64,000 nt of DNA from contig NZ_CP147913.1 of assembly GCF_037414475.1 (NCBI RefSeq), positions 9,434,501 to 9,498,500 on the forward strand. Direction: 5' to 3'. This DNA comes from Myxococcus stipitatus. Lineage in GTDB: Bacteria; Myxococcota; Myxococcia; Myxococcales; Myxococcaceae. The translations under genes were made by a program, and so were the position numbers. Positions 18,461 through 26,518 of the stretch are shown here, one piece after another; the stretch's first letter is position 1; each line of letters begins with the position of its first letter. The notes below the pieces were generated by a model, which was not told the DNA's origin, made no database searches, and was given only the letters and a program-made list of their open reading frames with translations.

Positions 18461-20617
18461 ATGACGCGCTCCCGACTCGTCCGTTCGCTCGCCGTTCCGG
18501 TGCTGCTGCTGTCGGCGGCGTGTGGTGATTCCGAAGGCTCCATTCCCATCCGGTCCTGCGATGTGGTGCTGACCTACGCGCCGCAGCAGTCATTGCAGGG
18601 CGCGGTCCATGTCGCGGGTGAGTGGAATGGCTTTGCCACCTCCGCCTTGCGCATGGAGGACCGCGGCGATGGGGTCTTCACCACGCGGTTGGAAGGGCTG
18701 GAGCCGCGCGACTACGGCTATCACTTCGTGGTGGGCAAGCAGGAGGTGATGGACCCTCAGAATCCGTACTCCCGCTGGGTGCGGGCGGAGGAGTACTCGA
18801 GGCTGCGGGTTCCGGACTGCCGCCGTCCCGTGCTGGAGCTGCGCCGCTTCGCGGTGACGCCGCAGGGGCTTCTGGACGTGGAGGTGGCCTACCTCGACGG
18901 CACGGACGCGGCGGGGCTGGAGTCGGACAAGGTGGTGCTGTCGCTCGATGGCGCGCCGATTCCAGACGCCCTGGACCCGAGCACCGGGCGCCTGCGTCTG
19001 CGCAGGGAAGGGCTTTCCGAGGGCAAGCACCACGTGAAGGTGGTGGCCATGGACGCCGCGGGCCGCACGGCGGATCCGCTCTATCTTCCGTTCTGGGTGG
19101 AGCCCGAGCGCTTCCGGTGGGAGTCGGGGGCGATGTACTTCGCCTTCACGGACCGATTCCGCAACGCGCGTCCGGAGAACGACGGGCCGGTGGCGGACGT
19201 GGACCCCATCGCCAACTACGCCGGGGGCGACTTCGCCGGCATCACCGAGAAGATTGAAGAGGGCTACTTCGACGCGCTGGGCGTCCGGACGCTGTGGATC
19301 TCCCCGGTGGACCAGAACCCGGAGGGGCGCTTCATCGGCACGGGGGGCAAGTACTACTCGGGCTATCACGGCTACTGGCCTTCGCAGCCGCGCACGACAC
19401 AGCACCGGTTCGGCTCACTCGATGAACTGCGCGCGCTGACATCCGCGGCCCACCGCCGGGGCATCCGTGTCATCGCCGACCTGGTGCTCAACCACGTCCA
19501 CCAGGAGCATCCCTATTGGACGGCCCACCGAGGAGAGGACTGGTTCAACACCTCCGCGAGCTGCGTGTGTGGCACCCAGGACTGTGATTGGGAAGTGAAG
19601 CGGCTGACGTGCAAGTTCACCGACTACCTCCCCGACTACAACTGGCGCTCGTCGGACATGGTGGACCAGTTCACCGCGGACGCGCTGTGGTGGCTGGAGG
19701 CCGCGGATTTCGATGGGTTCCGTCTGGACGCGGTGAAGCACATGGACCAGGTGGCGGGGCGCACGTTGCGCGGGCGCCTGCGTGACCTCACCGCGATGAC
19801 GGGCACCGAGTTCTACCTGGTGGGCGAGACGTATGTCGGCGCGGACGGGCGCTCGCAGCTCGCGCGGTACATCGGGCCTCGGGAGCTGGATGGTCAGTTC
19901 GACTTCCCCCTGTACTGGCCCCTGCGCGAGTCCTTCGCGGACGGGCAGGGGCTGGAGCGCGTGGACCAGGCCGTGCGTGAGAACGAGGTCTTCTACGCGC
20001 CGGGCACCCTCAACTCGCCCTTCCTCGGCAACCACGACGTGGCGCGCTTCATCTCCCAGGCGGCGAAGCAGCTCGCGGGCGCCGGGGGAGACCCGTGGAG
20101 CAACTCCCGGCCTCCGGCGACGGTGACGGACGAGGCGGCCTTCGACAAGGCCCGCTATGCCTTCGCCTTCGTGCTGACCCAGCCTGGCGTGCCGCTCATC
20201 TACTACGGCGACGAGGTGGGCCTGCCCGGTGCGGGCGACCCCGACAACCGCCGGCTCATGCGGTTCGGGTCCACGCTGACGCCGCTGGAGGCGAAGCTGC
20301 TCACCACCGTGCAGACGCTGGGGCGGACGCGGCGGGCCCATGCGGCGCTCCAGTCGGGCGCCCGTCACACGCTGCGCGTGGAGAAGGACCTGTACGTGTT
20401 CCAGCGCTCGCTGCCGGATGGACGCGGGGCGATCATCGCCATCAACCGCAGCGACCTGGAGCGCTCGGTGGTGGTGGAGCCGCTGGGGAGCCTGGCGGCG
20501 AGCCGCGCGATGTACGACGACGTCTTCAGCGGAGGAACGCTCCAGCTCGCCGGCATGGAGACCCTGGTGAGGGTCTCTCCGCGCGGCGTGGCCGTCTACG
20601 TGCCTCGCGCCGACTAG
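18461..20617 (+). CDS. Lipoprotein alpha-amylase family glycoside hydrolase (GH13)
   Basis: A 718-residue enzyme. A lipoprotein signal with lipobox SAAC (Cys at about residue 21) tethers it to the envelope. Residues about 35-95 form a starch-binding or glycogen-branching-type beta module (VHVAGEWNGF...YGYHFVVG). The (beta/alpha)8 barrel follows with all four GH13 regions: DLVLNH, GFRLDAVKH with nucleophile Asp423, FYLVGET with acid/base Glu456, and LGNHD with Asp526. A C-terminal beta domain ends the protein. It should hydrolyse alpha-1,4-glucans such as starch or glycogen at the cell surface or in the periplasm. The exact specificity (alpha-amylase, cyclomaltodextrinase or neopullulanase type) cannot be decided by eye. 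Confidence 0.92.
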   Translation: MTRSRLVRSLAVPVLLLSAACGDSEGSIPIRSCDVVLTYAPQQSLQGAVHVAGEWNGFATSALRMEDRGDGVFTTRLEGLEPRDYGYHFVVGKQEVMDPQNPYSRWVRAEEYSRLRVPDCRRPVLELRRFAVTPQGLLDVEVAYLDGTDAAGLESDKVVLSLDGAPIPDALDPSTGRLRLRREGLSEGKHHVKVVAMDAAGRTADPLYLPFWVEPERFRWESGAMYFAFTDRFRNARPENDGPVADVDPIANYAGGDFAGITEKIEEGYFDALGVRTLWISPVDQNPEGRFIGTGGKYYSGYHGYWPSQPRTTQHRFGSLDELRALTSAAHRRGIRVIADLVLNHVHQEHPYWTAHRGEDWFNTSASCVCGTQDCDWEVKRLTCKFTDYLPDYNWRSSDMVDQFTADALWWLEAADFDGFRLDAVKHMDQVAGRTLRGRLRDLTAMTGTEFYLVGETYVGADGRSQLARYIGPRELDGQFDFPLYWPLRESFADGQGLERVDQAVRENEVFYAPGTLNSPFLGNHDVARFISQAAKQLAGAGGDPWSNSRPPATVTDEAAFDKARYAFAFVLTQPGVPLIYYGDEVGLPGAGDPDNRRLMRFGSTLTPLEAKLLTTVQTLGRTRRAHAALQSGARHTLRVEKDLYVFQRSLPDGRGAIIAINRSDLERSVVVEPLGSLAASRAMYDDVFSGGTLQLAGMETLVRVSPRGVAVYVPRAD

Positions 20618-20635
20618 GGTGCTGGGAAGCTGGGG

Positions 20636-20658
20636 GAAGGGGAGGGGCCGTCCCCTTC
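20636..20658. terminator. Hairpin between convergent genes
   Basis: An eight-base-pair stem (20636-20643 with 20651-20658) with a seven-base GC-rich loop lies between the amylase stop and the stop of the small minus-strand gene. It has no U tract, so it is only a possible terminator. Confidence 0.35.
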
Positions 20659-20667
20659 GGCTGAAGC

Positions 20668-20871
20668 CTACGGCTGCGACGCCTGCTGCTTCCCGTGCCG
20701 GTAGAACAGCACGAGGGTGTAGCAGTGGAATTCATTATCGGACGACTGGCACACCACGCGGTCGACGATCTCCAGATCCGCGTTGCTCTTCATCCAACGG
20801 GTGACGTTCTCACCCAGCTCCTCGCGCTCCTTCGCCTTGGTGGCGGAGAAGACCTTCACGCCCGTGAACAT
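20668..20871 (-). CDS. Small conserved hypothetical protein, 67 aa
   Basis: Starts with MFTGVKVFSATKAKEREELG and contains a short central helix and a beta-rich end (VVCQSSDNEFHCYTLVLFY). The ATG at 20871 has AAGGAG nine bases upstream; a GTG ten codons earlier is possible but less likely. The composition (mixed hydrophobic, few low-complexity residues) is that of a folded small protein. No known family recognised, no membrane segment or signal. It converges on the amylase gene. Confidence 0.65.
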   Translation of the reverse strand: MFTGVKVFSATKAKEREELGENVTRWMKSNADLEIVDRVVCQSSDNEFHCYTLVLFYRHGKQQASQP

Positions 20872-21098
20872 CGCCTGCCACTCCTTGTGCGGTCCCGACA
20901 CAGGACAAGGGGGCGTTATCGCATGGGGTGTTCAGAGGTGTCAAAAACCCGGCTTCCTGGAGGGTAGGGTGTTGCTGGCCTCCAGGCAGGGGTTTGCAGG
21001 GGGGGAGGCATGCCTAGATTGGCCAGGTCGCACCCGGTAGGGGCGCTCGTGGCAGGGGGCCGCGAGTGGCGGCGTGAGTTGGGGAAGGGGGAAGGCCC
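20872..21098. other. Divergent intergenic region with a long inverted repeat
   Basis: It separates two small divergent genes. The only structure seen is a perfect eight-base inverted repeat at 20956-20963 and 20979-20986 (15-base spacer), flanked by AAACC and GGTTT a few bases outside, which extends it as an imperfect stem. It could be an operator or an RNA hairpin. No convincing promoter elements. Confidence 0.4.
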
Positions 21099-21374
21099 GT
21101 GGACGTGAAGACCAAGAAGGACCTGGCGGTCGATTTCATCAACACCATCCGGACGATGGAGCCCACCGCGTTGAATGCGCTCATCGTCAAGGAGGCGGGG
21201 GAGGAGTTGGCGCAGTTCTTCCTCAACTACAGCGCCAACCTCATCTCCAAGGACCCGTCCCGGGTGCTGGAGAACACGTCCTCGCTGATGTTGATGGGTT
21301 ACCTCATCCGCACCTACGAGGAGAAGAACACCCAGGCCAAGCAGGGCGCCTTTCAGTCGTACGCGTTGGCCTGA
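21099..21374 (+). CDS. Small conserved hypothetical protein, 91 aa
   Basis: A helical, acidic-to-neutral protein that starts at GTG 21099 with GGGGAAGGGGG just upstream. Residues 1-60 (DVKTKKDLAVDFINTIRTM, then ALIVKEAGEELAQFFLNYSA) look like a compact helical bundle, followed by LMLMGYLIRTYEEKN. No signal peptide or definite membrane helix. No family recognised. It lies 53 bases before the PHP gene on the same strand and may be co-transcribed. Confidence 0.7.
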   Translation: MDVKTKKDLAVDFINTIRTMEPTALNALIVKEAGEELAQFFLNYSANLISKDPSRVLENTSSLMLMGYLIRTYEEKNTQAKQGAFQSYALA

Positions 21375-21427
21375 GAGGGCAGCGCGGGCTCGACAGGCCC
21401 GGGGGAGCCTGTTAGGGAGCGGCGCCC

Positions 21428-22147
21428 ATGCTCATCGACCTGCACGCCCATTCCCACCTGTCCAAGGGGTGCGAGTTGGACCCTCGCGCCGTGTTGGAAC
21501 GGGCCGCGCTGTTCGGCCTGGACGGGGTGGCCTTCACCGAGACCAACACCCAGGACGGCTGCGATGAGCTGTTCGAGATTGGCGCCAAATCGAAGGTGAA
21601 GGTCTTCGTCGGGCTGGAGCTCTTGACGGACCGCGGGCAGTACCTGTGCTTCTTCCCCAAGCCGGAGTTGGCCCCGGAGCCGGTGCAGATGTGGGGCAGC
21701 AACCGCGAGAAGCCCTGGAGCGCCGCGGAGTGTCTGCCCAAGGTGAAGGCCCTGGGCGCCGCCATCGTCGCGGCCCGGCCGTTCGACAGGGACTCTCCCA
21801 ACCCGGCCATGGACTATGTCCGCTCGCTCAACGTGCTCAGCGCGGTGGAGGGCTACAACGCCCGGGTGAAGCAGACCTCCAACGACCTGGCCGTGGAGGC
21901 CGCGGAGGCGCTGAAGCTCCCCTGCACGGGCGGCAGCGATGCCCGAAGCTCGCTGGATGAAGTGGGCCGGGGCGCCACGTTCTTCAAGCGTCCTGTGGAG
22001 ACGCAGGCCCAGCTGGTGGCGGAGCTGCTCAAGGGCGACTTCTGGCCGGTGATGGCCGGCGAGCTGCCCCGGCTGACCCGCCCGGGCGAGGCCCAGGCGG
22101 CGCGCAAGCAGGGCGGCGGCAACAAGCGTCGTCGCGGCCGCCGGTAG
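21428..22147 (+). CDS. PHP-domain metal-dependent hydrolase
   Basis: A 239-residue protein of the polymerase-and-histidinol-phosphatase superfamily. The N-terminal motif DLHAHSHLSKGCELDP supplies the first metal-binding histidines, AFTETN is the second motif, VFVGLELLT the third, and TGGSDARS near residue 170 replaces the usual GSDAH element. The size and order match the short PHP proteins annotated as putative phosphoesterases or PHP-associated proteins. The C-terminus is Lys/Arg-rich. GGGAGC lies upstream of the ATG. Substrate unknown; phosphoester hydrolysis is the family expectation. Confidence 0.88.
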   Translation: MLIDLHAHSHLSKGCELDPRAVLERAALFGLDGVAFTETNTQDGCDELFEIGAKSKVKVFVGLELLTDRGQYLCFFPKPELAPEPVQMWGSNREKPWSAAECLPKVKALGAAIVAARPFDRDSPNPAMDYVRSLNVLSAVEGYNARVKQTSNDLAVEAAEALKLPCTGGSDARSSLDEVGRGATFFKRPVETQAQLVAELLKGDFWPVMAGELPRLTRPGEAQAARKQGGGNKRRRGRR

Positions 22148-22156
22148 TCTTTCGCT

Positions 22157-22903
22157 TCAGGGCAGGATGGGCGCTCCCGCCTCCTCGGCGCGAGCGAGGC
22201 GGCCGTCGGTGAAGTAGGCCTTGCGGCGTCCGCCCGGGTACGTCCACTCCTCGTTCTTCGACGTGCCTTCGAGCGAGCGCCGTACCAGCTCCGGCGGGCC
22301 CCATGCCATGCGCACCGCCTCCGCCGTCATGTTGGACAGCAGGCGCTTGGCGCTCACGGCGTCACGCACGGGAGCCGCCAGCGCGTCGACCTGGGCCTTC
22401 GGATTCTGGGGGGAGAGGTACTTCTCCAGCTCCGCGCGGAAGTCGTTGGGCTGCTCCAGGTTGGGCGGCAGCACCAGGATGAGCGGGGGCGCGTTCGCGG
22501 CGCCTTCCTCGGCCAGATAGACCCAGGGCCAGGTGCGCGGCGTGTAGAGGACGCGCTCGGCCACGGCCCACGTGGTGGGGAACTCCACCTTGGTGATGCG
22601 CAGCTTCGTGCCCACCGGCAGCGTGCGCTCCACGGCGCCGGGGTTGATGGGCTTGCCGCTGCTGTCGTCCAGCATGCGCACGTCCTCCGGCGCATAGGGC
22701 GTGAGCAGGCGCTTGGAGCCGTCGCCGAAGAAGGGCGTCACGTTGGCGGAGACGCGCAGGTACTGCTCCGCCTCCGGGCCAGTGAGTGTGCGCTGGAGGG
22801 ACGCGCGGACGTCCGGCGCCATGCGGGTGTAGTTGCCACAGCCCGCCGCGAGCGCGGCCAGGCCAAGGAAGGTCAGCGAGGGAAGCAGACGTCGAGCGAG
22901 CAT
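22157..22903 (-). CDS. Lipoprotein of unknown function, 248 aa
   Basis: The signal peptide has the lipobox LAAGC at about residues 18-22. The mature protein contains a repeated pattern of short beta strands (LRITKVEFPTTWAVAERVLYTP) and a C-terminal segment AVRMAWGPPELVRRSLEGT followed by EEWTYPGGRRKAYFTDGRL. That tail resembles the SmpA/BamE-like pattern in which a short helix precedes WGxP and a WxYP strand, so a BamE-like fold at the C-terminus is possible. It converges with the PHP gene with only nine bases between stops. Function not known. Confidence 0.72.
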   Translation of the reverse strand: MLARRLLPSLTFLGLAALAAGCGNYTRMAPDVRASLQRTLTGPEAEQYLRVSANVTPFFGDGSKRLLTPYAPEDVRMLDDSSGKPINPGAVERTLPVGTKLRITKVEFPTTWAVAERVLYTPRTWPWVYLAEEGAANAPPLILVLPPNLEQPNDFRAELEKYLSPQNPKAQVDALAAPVRDAVSAKRLLSNMTAEAVRMAWGPPELVRRSLEGTSKNEEWTYPGGRRKAYFTDGRLARAEEAGAPILP

Positions 22904-22948
22904 CGGGGCACCTCCGCGGCGAAAACGCGCGGGAGGTCCCTGCTTAGC

Positions 22949-23158
22949 TCAGCGCGAGGCCTGCGTCAGCGTGGACGCCTCGGCGCCCGCCGCCTCCCGC
23001 TTGCCGCCGCGGCAGCCTCGCTGCGAGGGGCAGACAGGGCCCCGGCCGTGAGGGTCCGGCACGAGCAGGAAGCGGCCGAGCCCGCGCGTATCCGTGAGCT
23101 CCGGGTGGCCGCAGAGGGCGCAGCGGCGGGGAGGACGCTTGGAGGGAGGGAAGGGCAC
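22949..23158 (-). CDS. Small cysteine-containing protein, 69 aa
   Basis: The central part has RRCALCGHPELTDTRGLGRFLLVPDP, then GPVCPSQRGCRGG. The CxxC near the N-terminus and two later cysteines could bind one zinc. The gene starts at GTG 23158, inferred because sequence further upstream is Arg/Ala-rich without protein-like content. There is no good ribosome-binding site, so the start and even the gene are uncertain. It lies between the lipoprotein and the FmdB gene, on the same strand as both. Confidence 0.45.
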   Translation of the reverse strand: MPFPPSKRPPRRCALCGHPELTDTRGLGRFLLVPDPHGRGPVCPSQRGCRGGKREAAGAEASTLTQASR

Positions 23159-23222
23159 GGGACGTGAGTGTGCGTCGCTCCCGGACCCCGCGCGAATTTT
23201 CGGCGCCCCCGCCGCTCGCGGC

Positions 23223-23555
23223 CTAGCTCTTGTCGCCAGACGCCGCCGCGGGCGCCGGGGTGCTACTGGTGCTCGACGAGGTCGAGGCGGCGGGCGTGCT
23301 GCCCGAGCTCGACGACGACGAACCGCCACCGCTGGAGCTCGAGGACGACGAACCGCCGCCATCCTTCTTGGTGGAGCTGTACAGGTCGGAGTACCAGCCG
23401 CCGCCCTTGAGGACGAAGCTGGAGCGGCTGACGACCTTGGTCAGCGAGCCCTCCGCGCCACAGGCGGTGCAGGCGGCCGGCGTCGGGTCGGAGATCTTCT
23501 GCAGCACATCGATGATCTTCTGGCAGTTCTGGCAGGCGTACTCGTAGATGGGCAT
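23223..23555 (-). CDS. FmdB-family zinc-ribbon protein with Ser/Gly tail
   Basis: A 110-residue protein. Residues 1-45 are the FmdB regulatory-protein zinc ribbon: MPIYEYACQNC at the start, Cys8/Cys11 and Cys29/Cys32 as zinc ligands, then VVSRSSFVLKGGGWYSDLY, the typical family end. Residues 60-110 are a low-complexity Ser/Gly then Ser/Thr/Pro/Ala tail that is longer than usual. FmdB-like ribbons are poorly understood small proteins once linked to amide-induced gene regulation. It begins 15 bases after the larger gene upstream and is likely in one operon with it. Confidence 0.9.
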   Translation of the reverse strand: MPIYEYACQNCQKIIDVLQKISDPTPAACTACGAEGSLTKVVSRSSFVLKGGGWYSDLYSSTKKDGGGSSSSSSSGGGSSSSSSGSTPAASTSSSTSSTPAPAAASGDKS

Positions 23556-23570
23556 GGTTGCGGTGCCTCT

Positions 23571-24776
23571 TCAGGAATTGGTGGGAGGGACGCCGGTGTG
23601 GATCTGCTTGCGCAGTCCGTCGGCGAGGCCCAGGCGCTCGATGGCGCGGAAGACGAGCTCGCTGGGAGAGCCGTACTTTCGGCCCACGGCCTCGCAGAGT
23701 CCGTGGAGGTCCGTGGCGCCGGGGAGGTCATCCCGCAGCAGCCGCTCCAGCTCCTTGCGCAGCGAATCGTTGAACTTGCGCTGGATGCCCAGGTCCGCCA
23801 GGTACTTCTCGCGGCCGAGCAGATCCAACCGGTGCGTCAGGTGTGACGTGGCCAGGGCCTCGCGGCGGAACCGCTCGCGCAGGGCCTCGACCTCCTCCGT
23901 CAGGCCGGCGGCGGAGACGAGCCGCTGGAGCTCCGGAGGGCTGACGCCCAGGGCCCACCCGACACGGCCCGTGGCGCCGCGCTGGCTGGTGTAGGCGTCC
24001 AGGAGCTGGAGTCGCTCCTTCTCCTGCAGCGCGTCGAGCAGGCCGTGATCGCGCAGCACCGTCTCCAGGTCCACCAGGGACAGGTCCCCGCGCGAGCCGT
24101 TGAAGCGGTGGGAGAGGTTGCGCAGCAGGGCGAAGCGGTGCTCGGAGCCCTCCAGCGTGGCCTCGAGAATCTCCTTGCCGCTGGCGCGCGTCAGCTCCAC
24201 GAAGGGCGTGCGAGGCGCCTCCACGCGGGTGAAGCGGCCCCGGGGGCGAGGCAGGTCCCGGCGCAGGAAGCTGTGCGCGTCATCGAACTCGGGGGGAGCG
24301 GAGGTCGTCTCCTCGTCCACCGGGGCGGCGCGCTTCTTGGGCGCGATGCGCTCCATGACGCTGGGCTCTTCGGCCTTGGCGGCCTTCTTGGCGGCCTTGG
24401 CCGCGGGCGGCGTGGCGAAGGTGGGGACGGACGGGTCGGCGGCGGGGGCGCGCGGAGGGGTCTTCTCCTCGCGCACGTAGGCCAGCTCCCGGGCGACGTC
24501 GTAGTAGCCGCAGCTCTGCCGCTGGGCGGCGACGGCGGGCGCGGTGCCGCGCAGGATGTCCACGACGGCGAAGGGGCCCAAGGGGGTGGTCTCGGGTTCT
24601 CCATCCGTGAGGGCTCGGACGCGGAAGTCGTCGTCCTCCGCGAGGAGGGCGAGCGCTTCCCGGACCTCCGGAGCGGGGGCCGGCGACTTGGCGCGCCGGC
24701 AGAAATCCGAGACGGCAACCGCCACGGGGGTGGGAACGTCGTCGGGCTGTCGTCTTCTCTGCCAGGGGCTGGTCAT
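23571..24776 (-). CDS. Conserved hypothetical protein with C-terminal helical domain, 401 aa
   Basis: A cytoplasmic protein without signal or membrane helix. Residues 1-100 are an alpha-helical region with AVAVSDFCRRAKSP. A Lys/Ala/Pro linker follows (100-160). The C-terminal 200 residues are rich in amphipathic helices (LSLVDLETVLRDHGLLDALQ, then a RVGWALGVSPPELQRLVSAAG helix-turn-helix-like unit) and end in a basic region. The helix-turn-helix-like unit suggests a nucleic-acid or regulatory role, but no family is recognised. It starts at ATG 24776 and is followed 15 bases later by the FmdB gene. Confidence 0.75.
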   Translation of the reverse strand: MTSPWQRRRQPDDVPTPVAVAVSDFCRRAKSPAPAPEVREALALLAEDDDFRVRALTDGEPETTPLGPFAVVDILRGTAPAVAAQRQSCGYYDVARELAYVREEKTPPRAPAADPSVPTFATPPAAKAAKKAAKAEEPSVMERIAPKKRAAPVDEETTSAPPEFDDAHSFLRRDLPRPRGRFTRVEAPRTPFVELTRASGKEILEATLEGSEHRFALLRNLSHRFNGSRGDLSLVDLETVLRDHGLLDALQEKERLQLLDAYTSQRGATGRVGWALGVSPPELQRLVSAAGLTEEVEALRERFRREALATSHLTHRLDLLGREKYLADLGIQRKFNDSLRKELERLLRDDLPGATDLHGLCEAVGRKYGSPSELVFRAIERLGLADGLRKQIHTGVPPTNS

Positions 24777-25133
24777 GGAAAGTAGCGGAAAAATGCTCGT
24801 TTACGAGGGCGGATGCCTCTATCTTCGTGGCCAGACAGGTGTCAATGAGCCAGTCCGACTCCATTCTAAACAGCCTGCGGCGGTTGCAAGCCACGGCGGA
24901 GGCCAGCCGGCGGAGGAAGGGCTCCTTGCCGCTGGCTGCCGGACGTTGCTACCCGAGCGGGCTGGGGGTATCAGACGCCCCCCGTCCGGAGACCAACAGT
25001 CGCCGCGGGCACTTTACTTCGTAGAAGATGGCCGGAGCCTGGGGGGCAGGGCGGAGCGCGCGGGTCCGGGGCGCGGTTACAAGTTAGGCTGAGGAGGCCC
25101 AGCGCTGGGTCGGCCTCCTTCCGAGGGATTTCC
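24777..25133. other. Divergent intergenic region upstream of the Fur-family gene
   Basis: About 350 bases without a supported gene. A 65-codon frame at 24827-25024 looks partly protein-like near its start but loses this after 30 codons. The only clear structure is the nested inverted repeat at 25093-25118, listed separately. Confidence 0.5.
25093..25118 (+). promoter_or_regulatory. Nested inverted repeat before the Fur-family start codon
   Basis: A seven-base repeat (25093-25099 with 25112-25118) encloses the 12-base perfect palindrome CCCAGCGCTGGG at 25098-25109. It ends 15 bases before the ATG at 25134. It could be an autoregulatory operator or a leader hairpin near the ribosome-binding site. 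The GC-rich sequence does not look like a classical AT-rich Fur box. Confidence 0.4.
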
Positions 25134-25616
25134 ATGCAGGGCCACGACCACGACCACGAAGATATCAAGGACAAGGACGAGGTGCTCGCCCGCTACATGG
25201 CCCAACACGGCCTGAAGAGCACCCGTCAGCGCAGCCTCATCATCGACACGTTCTTCGCCGTCGGGGGCCACCTGTCCGTCGAGGAGCTGTGGAACAAGGT
25301 CCGTGAGCAGGACGCGAAGGTGTCCGTGGCGACGGTGTATCGGACCATGAAGCTGCTCAACGAGTGCGGCCTGGCCCACGCCCGGAACTTCGGCGACGGG
25401 CAGACGCGCTACGAGGCCGCGGCCGGGAGAGACCACCACGACCACCTCATCTGCACCCGGTGCGGCACCATCGTCGAGTTCGAGAACGACCGCATCGAGA
25501 CGCTCCAGGACGCGGTGGCGCGCAAGCACGGCTTCACGGTGACGTCCCACAAGATGGAGCTGTACGGGCTGTGCCGGGACTGTCAGCGCTCGGGCGCCCG
25601 GGCATCGGAAGCGTGA
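25134..25616 (+). CDS. Fur-family metalloregulator
   Basis: A 160-residue Fur/Zur/PerR-type repressor. A His/Asp-rich start (HDHDHE) precedes a winged helix with HGLKSTRQRSLIIDTFF and VSVATVYRTMKLL (recognition helix, about 64-76). The dimer domain has the His cluster RDHHDHLICTRC (metal site 2) and two CxxC pairs, Cys107/Cys110 and Cys147/Cys150, the structural zinc site. Which metal it senses (iron, zinc or peroxide) cannot be told; it is therefore called Fur-family rather than fur. A TlpA-like lipoprotein gene starts one base after its stop codon. The long GC-rich palindrome just upstream could be its own operator. Confidence 0.93.
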   Translation: MQGHDHDHEDIKDKDEVLARYMAQHGLKSTRQRSLIIDTFFAVGGHLSVEELWNKVREQDAKVSVATVYRTMKLLNECGLAHARNFGDGQTRYEAAAGRDHHDHLICTRCGTIVEFENDRIETLQDAVARKHGFTVTSHKMELYGLCRDCQRSGARASEA

Positions 25617-25617
25617 G

Positions 25618-26127
25618 ATGAGCTCCGCCGCGCGGGCCCTGGCGTGTGTCCTCCTGCTCGCGGTCGCGGGGTGCCGAGGCTCGCGGCCCGTGGACGCCGG
25701 ACCCGCCTTCCTTCAGGCGCTGGCCCTCCCGTCGGTGGGCCCCACGCCTCATGACGTCCGCAAGCTCGCGGGCAAGGTCGTCCTGGTCTCCTTCTTCGCG
25801 ACGTGGTGCTTCCCGTGTCTGGCGGAGATGCCCACGCTCGAGGCGCTCCAGCGGGACTACGGCGCCCAGGGCTTCCAAGTGGTGGCGGTGGGCATGGACC
25901 TGGAAGGCGCCAAGGTCCTCGTGCCGTTCGCCGAGCACTACGCGCCTCGCTATCCGGTGCTCCTCGCGTCGGAGTGGATGATCGCCGGGCGCAGTGCGTT
26001 TGGACCCATCAAGGGGTTGCCCAGCACCGTCCTGTTGGACCGCCATGGCCGCGCGGTGGCGGCGTGGCAGGGCGTGGAGGGCCACACCAAGGTGGCCGAG
26101 GCCGTCGAGAAGCTGCTGAAGGACTGA
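25618..26127 (+). CDS. TlpA-like thioredoxin-fold lipoprotein
   Basis: A 169-residue protein with a lipoprotein signal (lipobox VAGC at about 16-19). The thioredoxin fold follows, with KVVLVSFFATWCFPCLAEMP carrying the redox pair Cys-Phe-Pro-Cys, then the characteristic GFQVVAVGMDLEG and the cis-proline segment GLPSTVLLDRHGR. It probably works as a periplasmic thiol-disulfide reductase, for example in cytochrome c or metallochaperone maturation. It is translationally close to the Fur-family gene and in the same operon, suggesting metal or redox control. Confidence 0.9.
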   Translation: MSSAARALACVLLLAVAGCRGSRPVDAGPAFLQALALPSVGPTPHDVRKLAGKVVLVSFFATWCFPCLAEMPTLEALQRDYGAQGFQVVAVGMDLEGAKVLVPFAEHYAPRYPVLLASEWMIAGRSAFGPIKGLPSTVLLDRHGRAVAAWQGVEGHTKVAEAVEKLLKD

Positions 26128-26236
26128 GGGCGCGGGGCCTTCCGCGAGCCTTTCGAGGCGCGCGAGAGGTGGGTGCTACAGGGCTGGAGCGGAATTCTTG
26201 CGGGGGCGAGGCTCGCTGGTACCGTCGACGGCGTTC

Positions 26237-26518
26237 ATGACGGCGCGCGGAAAGCTCCTGGTGGTGGCGGTAGGTGTGGCGGGGGCCTTGAGCCTGCTGT
26301 CAGTGGCGGATGCCAAGGGCTTCCGGCGCTACCTCTCCTTGCGGCAGGACCTCGAGGGGATGCAGCAGCGCAACGCCACGGTGGCCGAGCAGAACGAGGC
26401 GCTGCGACAAGAGATCGCCGCCTTGCGCAAGGACCCCGCGGCGTTGGAGCGGGCCGTTCGTGAAGAGCTCGGTTATGTGAAGCCGGGCGAGCTCGTCTTT
26501 CATCTGGAGTCGCCATGA
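26237..26518 (+). CDS. FtsB/DivIC-like septum formation protein
   Basis: A 93-residue bitopic protein: a basic start (MTARGK), a membrane helix at about residues 5-25, then a coiled coil (LRQDLEGMQQRNATVAEQNEALRQEIAALR, cut here in the middle of the heptads) and the conserved end RAVREELGYVKPGELVFHL. The coil plus the final ELGYxxPGE motif are hallmarks of FtsB, a partner of FtsQ and FtsL in the divisome. Its last codons overlap the start of the diguanylate cyclase by four bases (ATGA), so the two are translationally coupled. Confidence 0.85.
   Translation: MTARGKLLVVAVGVAGALSLLSVADAKGFRRYLSLRQDLEGMQQRNATVAEQNEALRQEIAALRKDPAALERAVREELGYVKPGELVFHLESP

Noticed and set aside
24827-25024. 65-codon plus-strand frame before the Fur-family gene
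   Set aside because: Begins with a plausible helix but soon loses protein-like composition and has no ribosome-binding site.
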